A DNA stretch of 64,000 bases from Lactifluus volemus. Lineage: Eukaryota; Basidiomycota; Agaricomycetes; Russulales; Russulaceae. The notes under the pieces were generated by a model. That model saw only the letters and a list, made by a program, of their open reading frames with translations, was not told the origin of the DNA and did not search any database. Below are positions 35,617-45,636 of the stretch, in pieces; the first letter of the stretch is position 1; each line of letters opens with the position of its first letter. A program made the translations under genes and the position numbers. Where the stretch lies: assembly GCA_022376515.1 (NCBI GenBank), contig WTXI01000110.1:1-64000 (forward strand), given 5' to 3'.

Positions 35617-35909
35617 TGTTGGAAATCAACTCCAAGCGAGACGGGAATTTCGGCCGAGGTAAATGACTCCAGATTTGGCTATTTAATATAGCACTTTACA
35701 GTACACTTTCTGCTACTTATGGGTGCTCTTCTGCCCCCTTTTAGCATACCATTTACTACTTAGAGCCCTTTTCTTGAACCATCTAGAAGGCTTTATACAT
35801 GTACATACACATATATACATGTCCAATCCCCCCCCTCAGGGGATATAAGTACTGTACCTTCTGTACATTAAAATATAAGGGCTTTTGCCTCCGGGCTCAT
35901 ATTCCAACA
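35617..35909 (+). repeat. 3' LTR of non-autonomous element
   Basis: 293 bp; no difference from the 5' LTR was noticed on reading. It is followed by the target duplication GAAGA. Confidence 0.85.
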
Positions 35910-38044
35910 GAAGATACTCGCGAAAGCCATGGGCACAATATAAACTCTGATGACGATGATCCCATGGTATTCAAACACGCTCGATTTACGGTCCACAAAG
36001 TCCTCTTCGAGTACATGACATGTGAGCTTTAAAGCAAATGTCAAGCACAAAAGAGGGCAACAATTGGTCGTTCGTTATATGGAGCGTAAAAACACACGAA
36101 GTCATTTAATTGAAAAATATACTCTCCTTTGACCTGATGTGCTCACATTTTCTGTGTCCAGAGGTCGCGGTAAGACCAACCCAACAAGGTACCTAACGTT
36201 CGAGGCTGGAAGTCTCCCATCGCAATGAAAGGTGCGCAGTGATATCAAAGCCGCTGTATGTTTATTGATCGTCCTGATGACGGCTACAGTACTTCCGTGG
36301 AGTTCAATATGGGAGCGTGGTAAATCCATCTGGAACTAGAAATTATCCTGTGGCGGAAGTGGGGACCAAAAATTGTACGTCGCTGCAACTACGGAATCCC
36401 ACAGGCTACACTGGCAGCGCTTATGGTGAACCTCATGGTCACGTGATACTATTGCAGTTGGATTCCGAATTCATCCGGCCGTTGTGCCTTTCCGCAAAAA
36501 CCAATATCACCGCGATCACCGACTCCGACGCGTCCTCAGCTGAAGACATCAGTTGGACAGCCTTTCAAGGTGTATGGACTTGTACCTATTGAGTATCTCC
36601 CGCTGTTGGGACCTTCATATCAGTTTTTGGCAGTGCTTACTTTTAGTTTACCTGCATCTTTTAGCCCTCTTTTTCAGATACTTTCTATTATACTGGTGCT
36701 ACGAGCTGCCGCCTATCAGCATGCTACCACTCTTCCACCGCCCCTTACCCTCTTTTTACGGACTATTGAGCGACGTCGCACAGAAGGGCAAGCTGTTCGG
36801 AGCGTTGCCGGTGCAGCGCCTCCTCGGCTGAACCCTTACATTCCCCTTTCCTTTCGACTATCATTCGTTTCACACTCCTTTAGGATGTCCTAGGGGGCAG
36901 TGTTGTCTAGCACTGTCTTCAAAAGACTTTTCTCTTTTTGTTGAGTTACTTACAGAAAATCACATATAAAGGCCTTGCCCATTGGCCTAGAAGGGCATCC
37001 AATACAGCCCTTTTACCTTGGATCACTAAGTTTGCCTCGAATACAAGATCTCGCCTCGTTTTCGTTCTCACCGCATCTCGTTATCGTCTCGTCTCTCATT
37101 CTCGTCTACCCCGCTCATTACAGCTCCGGCTCCAACTACGCGTTTCGAATACCTAACACGTCCGACGCTCGCTCCCTTCCCGATCTAGAAAGCGTACCAC
37201 AAACGTCTCGACCGTTCCTACGCACATCCCTCCAGACTCTTATCAACTCCCCTTTGCTTCCTTCGGACTCGCCCGTGCTCTCCGGAGTACGTTCAACAGT
37301 CTTCGGCCACAGTCATGCCCAGCTTCTCACCAAGAGATTTTCCCCTTGGGAAACGTAACGACAAACGTTTCACGCCAGACCCCCCCTGGCCTACCTCTCT
37401 TATATTGGACCGTCGTAAATCGCACTGGGCCGACTGGCGCCGACGCCTGGAACGATTGGCCAATAGGGAACGGCTGGACCCCTGGCTGGAGAGCACACTA
37501 TTCTCGCCCATCAATGGGTTCGGAACACATGTGTCTTTGCTGTTGCCGTGGGCACCATTCGTGTCCCCATCATCATTAGGCATGTTTACGCAATTTGAAT
37601 ATCCTGTTTACATGAGGAAAGGGGGGGAGGTACTGGGCTAGAGGACACGCCCTGGTAGATAAACTAACTGATACGGGAGTAGAATTGCCAGTGTGTTCGA
37701 GTTGACGTGGTTATGGTACTTTGCTACAGTACATGTGTTAGTTTTCTCTCGCCGCAGACCTAGAATTGAATTTGGCGTTTCATAATCTGCAGTCACAATG
37801 AGCATCGTGAGTCGTCAACGTGTCACCCATGCAGGGACCACGTCTTCATCGTAGATACACGTTGCGAAATAAAAAATGCAGATTTATTATCAAAAACTAA
37901 ACCCGATTAGAAAATAATTATATCTACTTATCGGGCCTCAAAGCGTCAATACAACTGCACTCCCGACCGACAGTATCATGGACACCACAGTGCATATAGT
38001 GGTAGGCATCCACTCTCGAGCGATAGCGTTGACCTACATATGAT
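35910..38044. other. Unit-1-specific stretch with a possible LTR remnant
   Basis: Absent from unit 2 from 35.93 kb onward. Bases 36901-37158 run from TGTTGTCTAG to ATACCTAACA, are preceded by a purine tract (TAGGGGGCAG) and contain CACATATAAAGG, so they look like a 3' LTR. No partner LTR or matching target duplication was found. A small frame at 35.93-36.03 (DDDDPMVFKHARFTVHKVL) was not recognised. Confidence 0.35.
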
Positions 38045-39655
38045 GTTTTACGTCCCAACGTTCATCAAAGTCGGATATGCTGGCTCTAATTGTCCTGAGC
38101 ACGGTGAGTGGGTCCGCACGAGATTTTTTTCTGTTTCTTTCACTGATGAAAATTTATCGCAGTATTTCCATCTGTGATAGGACGTCCGATTCTGCGTTCC
38201 GAAGAGCGCGTCGGGGACGCAGTCATCAAAGATATCATGGTGGGAGACGAGGCGGCCGCACTGCGCAACTACCAGCAAGTCACGCCGCCGATGGAACATG
38301 GCATCGTTCGCAATTGGGAGGATATGAAGTACCTCTGGGACTACACTTCGCGTCGATCCTGCGGGGCGCAAGGTCCTCCTCACCGAGCCACCGATGAACC
38401 CGAGAGCGAACAGGCAGCGCATGTGTCAAGTTATGTTTGAGGAGTATGGTTTTCATGGGGTGTACGTCGGGCAGTGCTGACACTCTATCCGCAAGGTGCG
38501 CTCTACTACCCCCTTTCTCCCCGTCCTCCCCATTCCTACTTCGGCCACGTCATCATGTGCATGTGTAATGGGCAGTCGTCGGAGTCGTTTCCGCTGCTTC
38601 CTTGCTTTCGGCAGAGGCAGTCATGGAGATGCTGGCGGGAGGAGGCGGACTCGCAAAAGGAAAGGAGAGCAGCGCCGATGTTGAGGGTTAAGTTCTGCAG
38701 GCCTGACGACCGGCGTTGTGGTCGACTCTGGCGACGGCGTGACGCATATCGTTCCGGTATTTGACGGCTTTGCGCCATCTCACGAGGCGACTCGATATCG
38801 CCGGGTGGGACGTCACGCGGTATCTAATCAAGCTCCTGCTCATGCGCGGGTACGCATTCAACCGCACGGCCGACATTGAGACCGTTCGGGAGATCAAGGA
38901 AAAGCTTTGCTGCGTCACGTATGTTTTATATTATGCATACTCGCGTGCGTCGTTGAAACCGGCTTCTAGCTATGACCTCGACATGGACACCCAATTGGCA
39001 GAGGAGACCACCACGTGGTGGAGAGCTACATCGTGAGATAGACCCGTGACGTCTTGGCTTCCGATATCTTTGAACCTTCTAACTTTGTGATATCGCATTC
39101 GTCAGCTTCCCGATGGCCGAACGATCAAGGTCAGCTCTGAACAGTTCGCGCCCGAGTGCCTGTCCCAGCCACACCCAGTCGACATCGAGCAACTAGGCGT
39201 CGCGGAGATGCTCTCCAGACGATCCAGAGTGCGGCAGTCGACATCTACGCGGAGCTGTACAAGCACATCGTGCTCTCTAGCAGATCGAGCATGTACCCCG
39301 GCCTCCCTAGCAGCTTCGAAAAAGAAATGAAGCAACTGTACGTCACGCGCGTGCTCAATCGCGACCCTTCGCGTCTCGATGTACGTCCAGTCCTTGTCTC
39401 TCGTCATCGTCACCTCTCTGTTCTTTCCCCTTTCTCTTTTCATATGGCGCTGACGTGGCGCTACACTTTCTTTTTATCCTTTCAGAAATTCAAGGTTCAT
39501 ATCGAGGACCCTCCGCGCAGGAAGCATATGGTCTTTCGGGGATGCCATTTTGGCGGACATCATGAAGGCACGAAAAGAGTTTTGGGTATGAAGAGAAGAG
39601 TGGTACGAGCAGGGCGTGCGCTCGTTGGATGAATTGAGTCGTGGTGAAATCTGAG
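38045..39655 (+). pseudogene. ARP2 (actin-related protein 2) pseudogene, unit 1
   Basis: ARP2 is the actin-fold subunit of the Arp2/3 complex that nucleates branched actin. Blocks in order: FIKVGYAGSNCPEH (38060), an intron with GTGAGT at 38104, [74 protein letters not shown], an intron (about 38494-38699), [20 protein letters not shown] (the actin phosphate loop), [37 protein letters not shown] and [13 protein letters not shown]. The frame changes many times (for example after WDYT near 38350 and after GF near 38773), so no ARP2 could be made. The 5' exon coding the first residues is missing or unrecognisable. Confidence 0.75.
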
Positions 39656-40253
39656 CAGCTACGTAGACCGTAGAGGGGATGGATGTACCTGTATCATTAC
39701 TTAGAGACGCCTTATCGTGCTTTTCAGAGTTGCGAGTCAAGATGGGTCCCCATCTGGCAAGCTGTGGTTATCCGCCGAAAGAACAGCTCGAAAAATTGAC
39801 GTTGTACTATCGCTAAAAAATTGCTGTAAACACCACAACGTACGCACCCTCGTGGGGATTCAATATTCTGCGCAAGCTCTGGGGAATTGATTGAGCAAAA
39901 AGTCTACATAGCACTATCACAGACAGAGAAAGCACAAAACGGCAGGGCAATATAAATCAAGAAAGAAGAATTGTAATAAGAGAAACTGGTACGGGAGTAA
40001 ATTGGGGGACAGTGCCGCGTGAGAGAAACATAGAGTGAGCTAGTGAGAAGTATTTGTGAATCAAGTCAACCGCGTATGGATACGAAACGGAACACAATAC
40101 GTAAACACGGCCAGAGCTGAGTTCGCTTGCATCACCTGCAGTCAAACTTCAGCGCTTCAGCCTTGACACGGCTCAGAGACAGAACAACTTACCGATTTTG
40201 AAATACATTTCCGACAGCTTATGACGGCGTCCAACAAAGTGACCATTTCGATC

Positions 40254-42983
40254 TTACTGTGGACGATCAGCGTCGCGAGGGGGTGTTGTGTCGACGAGAT
40301 GCTCGGGCTGTGCAAGGTCTGTGGCCGGGGAGTTGTCTTGGGCATCGAACGTTGCATCATTCTCTGGCACGTTTGATTGCGAATCAGAGGTCACCTGCGA
40401 AGGTGTAAAAGATATTTCCGGAACTGAACCTAGCGTCAACAATCTTGATCCAGGAGTAGTTAGGTCGATTTGCGATGTGGGAGAGGCCGACTCGGAGGAC
40501 ATCAGGGGATCCACAGGAAGCGTGTCACTGGAGGCTGGTACAGGTGAAGACAATGATGGAATTCCAGGTACCATCGAAGGAGGGTCAACATCCGAGTCTG
40601 TCTTGTACAATCGATCGGCACCACTAGACGGAAGCGATGGAGAGATCGCAGTCGAGGCTACCATGTCGGGCCGAGTATCAGACTCTGAGGTGTCCATAGG
40701 CGAGATGACTGATGTGTCAGCATGACTTTCTGTTGCAATGGCGAGCGCTGGGTCAGGTAAAGTAGTGGCATAGTCGTTGTTTCCAGCATTGACTGGTGGA
40801 GAGAGGTGGGAAGACTGGATGATTGGGGAAGCATGAGCTACACCATGTGAAGACGGCTGTTCTGTGAAATGTACGCGGCTATGATCTGGGTTTAATGTGG
40901 GTAGGGATGGCGCGACGTTGTTCAGATCAGCATCGGGAAGGTGAACAGGGGATGAGTGAATGAGTGAATGGGTGATTTCATCTGTTGCGCTGTCGGAATG
41001 ATGACCGGGGACGTTACACAATGGATACGAGGATAACAGGTCCAGGATGGGGTCAGAATCATCGGTGGCAGCTTCGAAAGCGGTCGGGACGGCATCGGTG
41101 CCTTGATGTAAAGCGATGAAATGATGCCGATTGGGTCGCAGAACAGAAATAGTGAGAAGATAAGATTCTTCATTACGTGATTTGTTCCACAAAGCACAGA
41201 AGTCGTGCTGCAGTCCAGGAAGAGTATTTCGAATGTCGAATTTGGAAATGATCGATTGAATCTCCCATGGCAGGCTCAATGGGTACTTGCCATAGAAGCG
41301 AAACAATTGGCGAGTGATGTGGATCCAGTTGGCGAGCAATACGCTGTCACCATGTGCGAGGTAGTCTTCGAGAACATCTTCTGATATCTGTAACTGATCC
41401 ATCACGAATACCTTCCAAGGGTCGTCGCGTTCTGCTTTTGCAATGATCCCAGCAACAAACGTTTGTGCATAAAAAGCGATTTCGCCTTCCATACTATGGC
41501 ATCGGCTTCTGATTAAGTTTCCCATTTGAACAGACTGAAACACTCCGCCCATGGCAGAAGCTTGTGAGAGAAAGTTGAACGACGGAAATGAGGAGTCGAG
41601 TGCATCGAAAGCCTGCATGCAGAGTATAAGCCGCTTTTCTTTGATCCTCCCGGAGAGCAAACGAGATGCGAAGGCACGGATCAAGAATCCATCGCAAGCC
41701 GCAGTCAAAACCTGAATATCCAGATTGGCAAGCACTCGTCTGGGTTCGTGGACTACTTGTGAGGTACAGAAGGAAGGGATTGCCTCGATGAACTGCTCCA
41801 GCTCGTGGTCTTCATCCAGAGCCTCAAATGTCCATTTCAAAACATGACCGTCGATTTCCGCTGACATTTTCGAAGCACGTTCTTGCGCTGTCTTCACAAT
41901 ACCCCACGAGGTCCGTTTGTGATAAGCTTCCCGCATCGCATAAAAGCGTTCATAGGTTGTGCCGGTAAAATAATCAAAGGAAAGTGTGACGAAGGTGAGA
42001 ATGCGGAAGACCTCGTATCGCACGCCATTAAGAAGGAACCAGGTTGAGAAAGTGAGAGGCGCATAGTAAGGGCTGTCATGATGGAAGATTGGCAGCAACG
42101 CAACGCATCCATATATCCCTCCAGAAAGACCGATCCACCAAGCAACGATACTGAACGTGGTGTGATTGATGTTGAATAAGAAAACAAGAAGGCCGGAAAA
42201 GAAAAGGAACAGGGAAACGTGCAGCAGCGTCGGCAACGTCTCAACTGCCAAAGGAAGATGAAACTTTTCCACACCATCTGCGAAAAACGAACGGATTCGT
42301 GCTCGCTTGTGTGGACTCAATCGTGGTGGTTGAGTAGCTGTGAGGTATCGACGCGCCCACTGCTGTAACAGTGTTGCTAGAAGTGCACCTGTAAGACTGA
42401 TGACCAAGCTCAGGAACCATAATGAATTGACCCAGATTGCGTATCTCGGTGGAGAGAACGGGGGTAGCGTAGCTGGGGTGGCAAGGGTCGATGCAAGAGA
42501 TATGTTCGGGTCGGCAAGAAGTTGATAGATGTTGGCAAGATAGAACGCAGCGGTATCCTGTGGATTTGGCCTCAAGTCCTGGATTGACACGGCGAGCAAT
42601 GCCGCAACTGCAGCAGAGAATAAACCGGTCTACGGTGTTCACGTTTGTCACTACTCTCGATTGCGTGGAGGTAACATGAAGAACTGACGAAAATGAGGAT
42701 GCCGTCTGCATCCTTTTGCCAGCGATCGGCCATTTTATTGTCTTCCTCTTGGGACATTTTCACGTACATGTTGAAAATGGGTTCAGCGCCATCACTAAGG
42801 GTGGGCTGGCCCTGTGACTGTTGACGTTGTTCTGAACGAGGGACATTGGAGTTTCCGGCTGTACGAGTGATAGAGCTCTGTGAAGCAAATGATATAAAGT
42901 AGGGTAGAGGATGACATACTTGTGTCTATTCTCTCATCGCCTGTATCCTCCACTTGAACGATTGGGTGAGCAGGTTGGGACAT
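40254..42983 (-). CDS. DUF6535 domain membrane protein, intact (869 aa)
   Basis: Exons complement(42920..42983), (42689..42858) and (40254..42629) total 64+170+2376 nt in phase, giving 869 residues. The first exon lengths and the two intron positions are identical to the 28.7-kb paralogue. It begins MSQPAHPIVQVE. The membrane region, the soluble block (TFEALDEDHELEQFIEAIPSF) and the acidic Ser/Pro tail are all conserved. Divergence from the paralogue is concentrated in the tail and in the segment after about residue 430. The role is unknown. The two paralogues are the likely functional survivors of the cluster. Confidence 0.85.
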
Positions 42984-43133
42984 CAAGTGTTTATATGGAT
43001 TGAGAGATGGTGCGATGATACAAGGTAGACAAATACCCTTGAACCTGAGCGTCAATCCACATAAACAAAGCGCTGCATTCCAGCTCCGGACCGTGTCATT
43101 ACCTTTCTTCACACCAACCGAAACCTCGCGCTG

Positions 43134-44243
43134 GGGGGACCTTGAACCCGAACCACCACCATGGTTAGAGGTTAGACAACCCTTCGCTCCGGCGAAGGCA
43201 AGGTTGAGAAAGAGCATACAACTCACTCTCGGAGACACCAACTGCCCCCTAGGAGACGACCCCTCCAGAAATGCGTAGACCACCGCAGACCCCCTCCAGA
43301 CCCAGAGGGCCAGAGAGACCTGAACCTTTATGACCCCCAGACCACTTGACCGGTCTTATACAACCCCTTAGCCTAGACAATGCTACCCCACCACCCCTGT
43401 AATAACCTCCCGAAAACAAATAAAACCATGTATTCCAACCTTAATCACCTCCTATATTGATTTTACTGTAAGACCCCCCCACCGCAAGTCTGAGAACCAC
43501 CCCCCTGTAAACGTAAGGTACACTATCCAAAAATGTAACGAACTCCCCCCCCCCGACAGCATGCACTGAACGCTGTAACGAGCACCCACCCAAACTGCCC
43601 CAACTCCTCACCAACATGGACGACACCTCCACATTCCCCACAGACCAACTCCAAAAGCGGAAAAAGAGCCCTTCAGACACCCGCTCGGAACAAACCCCGA
43701 AGAGAAACCAAACCCCTGGAAAACAAGGCACCATCAATCGGCTAATATGCCAAACGAGACCCACCCCTGCCACCCGTCACTGCCGCAAGACAGGCCCCTT
43801 GTGCACCAACAACAGGCGAAAAACGCCGCCGTCACCCTTCCTCCCCGATGTCAAAATGCTAGAGAAAAGAATAAGAATAAGATGGAGATAAGACAAAAGT
43901 AATACACACAAAGAACACGATAACCCGATGACAAGGTAGCGGTGACAAAAACCTTGAGCACGAAATCACCAATGACAAGGGTTAAAATAACCTGGGAAAA
44001 TGCCCTTAAAAAGAAATTCCAGGAACTCCATCCAGATTGGATCACTCGAGACGAGGTTTTTTAGTGGGTAGTAAACGCGGCAAACCCGCCTCCTGAGCCC
44101 CATACTATCCCATATCCGGGATGTGCGTAAACGCATTTTTATCCTCCCTCCGAGTCCGGACCCTAGTGGTCCGCTTCAGCGCATTAGGTTAGAGCTGTTA
44201 GGTAACATTGATTACTATCTTCTTCTACCTAATACATCGCTTC

Positions 44244-44274
<31 letters not shown>
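43134..44274 (+). mobile_element. Poly(A)-tailed target-primed insertion (LINE/SINE type)
   Basis: GAAACCTCGCGCTG occurs at 43120-43133 and again at 44275-44288, and the uninterrupted site is at about 31560 in unit 1. The inserted 1,141 bp starts GGGGGGACC and ends in 29 consecutive A (44246-44274). A long target duplication plus a terminal A-run is the mark of target-primed reverse transcription. The insert has a C-rich 5' part, an ATG frame 43616-43891 (Lys/Arg/Pro-rich, MDDTSTFPTDQLQKRKK) that could be the start of a LINE ORF1, and a 3' frame ending HPDWITRDEVF just before a TAG. No reverse transcriptase is present, so it is an internally deleted LINE, a SINE-like element or a captured mRNA. 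Confidence 0.8.
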
Positions 44275-44276
<2 letters not shown>

Positions 44277-44375
44277 AACCTCGCGCTGCAAGTCGCGTCA
44301 CCGATGCTGAATCTGCACCCGTCGCTGCCTACAGCGCCTCCGCCTCACGAACTCCTTGGTGGAACACTGCTCATC

Positions 44376-45229
44376 TCACTGTGAGTAAAGTTCGGCACGG
44401 CGGACACGCCATCCATACGCGTGTAACGACACAGGGAACGTCGGCGCATGTGCCAGCTGTTCGCATATGGTGTCTGACATTGGATCACACTGGCGCTGCA
44501 GCACCACCTCAAGGGATTCGGGCCTCGTGGTTGGCCCCGAGCACGTCTTCGCTAGGGTGCTTTTCACGGTGGGCATGCACGAGGTACTCCATCGATCAGA
44601 TCCGCTGCTGCCGCGAGCACCAAGGTCGGCATCGAGAATATGACGCCTGCCTGGTGGGTGCATGAGGGTTTCATGGATGTGTTTGAGTCTCGGAGAGGCG
44701 AGAGAGGGAACTACTATCAGCTTGAAGCTTGTCGTGTCGTGGATGTCGGAGACACAAGCTGTGAAAGGTATATAGTCCGACGTCACGGTATGGCGTAGCT
44801 TGTGCAACGGAAGTGTTGTAATAAAAAGAGTACTGTAATTTGGGTCTCGAAAAAAATCTCGTTACAAAAGTCATTCCTGTCAGGTGGTTCCACCGGGTGT
44901 TGGTCAGATTGTACAGAGTCACTGCCATGTATAAACCACGCCAGGACGGTCATTGAATACCCGAGGCTGTCCCTCAACTCGTCCCCACCTCCAAACAATC
45001 TTAGCCCTCTCATCTTCCCAAGTTGTCTCGTATAAACGCAAGGAGTATGATCCCGACTGCAAAGGCAACAACTCCACTTCTCATATGAGCATGTGAGCAT
45101 ATGGAATAAACCAGGACAGCTCATGAACGCACTACTCTCAAAAGTACCAACCCATTCAAAATATTGGTGTATCGACAATGCCACAAGATAGGATGGGTCG
45201 TGCTGGCCACCCATATCCAAGTCTGAAGC
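44376..45229 (-). pseudogene. Unrecognised gene, unit 2 copy, 3' portion (left of copia)
   Basis: Homologous to 31.70-32.54 kb. Reads MGGQHDPSYLVALSIHQYFE, FGGGDELRDSLGYSM and AWFIHGSDS. It is interrupted at 45229 by the copia element; coding sequence resumes at 51228 with HASN/RVVPL-type residues. Several small indels relative to unit 1. Confidence 0.55.
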
Positions 45230-45629
45230 TGAAAAGGTTTATGACTCAGCGTGAGAAGATAAAACACTACTATTTCGTAGCTAACCTGAAAAGGTTTATG
45301 ACTAGAATACATTATAAGTGCTCTAGGCTACGAAGTGAAAAGTGAGAGAAAACTTACCTCAGCGCGAGAAGATAAAACGCTGAGGTTTGCTGCCGCTCTC
45401 GCGACAGGCTTAAATACACAGTATCGGCTATGGAGCCATGTGAAAATAAGACGTGCCCAAGTGCTCCCAAGTGGAGTAGAATCTACCAGAAAATAGTGAA
45501 GAGGGATAGAGGTAGACCAAGTAAGGTATGAAAGGGCAGAAAAAGGCTATAGTAGAGACGATCAGCTACGATTGCGTCAATGGTCCGTGCGCAGCCACTT
45601 TAGGGCTGGTCAATGTCCATACTTTAACA
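45230..45629 (-). repeat. Copia 3' LTR
   Basis: On the minus strand it runs TGTTAAAG...CCTTTTCA. It contains an internal direct repeat (CTGAAAAGGTTTATGACT twice, 45229 and 45287). Confidence 0.85.
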
Positions 45630-45636
45630 CACCCCC

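Larger units (their letters stand above)
33425..35909 (+). mobile_element. Non-autonomous LTR retrotransposon (LARD/TRIM-like), young
   Basis: Two LTRs of 293 bp that look identical (33425-33717 and 35617-35909), both TGTTGGAA...TTCCAACA, are flanked by GAAGA at 33420-33424 and 35910-35914. The paralogous site in unit 2 (near 52170, CTATGGAAGATACTCGCG) carries one GAAGA and no insert, proving the boundaries. The 1.9-kb interior has a putative primer-binding site GATTATGAGACCTG directly after the 5' LTR, a purine tract (TTGAGGGAGCG) before the 3' LTR, one gag-like ORF and a minisatellite. It has no protease, reverse transcriptase or integrase, so it must borrow proteins. It shares its primer-binding site with the copia element at 45.2 kb. 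Confidence 0.85.
28390..40020. repeat. Segmental duplication, unit 1
   Basis: Contains, in order: DUF6535 3' flank, intact DUF6535 gene (-), unrecognised gene (-), LTR insertion, ARP2 pseudogene (+) and a tail at 39.65-40.02 kb. The same order recurs in unit 2 (40.02-53.76 kb). The ARP2 and tail parts look roughly 95% identical by eye; the DUF6535 genes are more diverged. Unit 2 lacks the 35.93-38.46 kb stretch. Confidence 0.75.
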
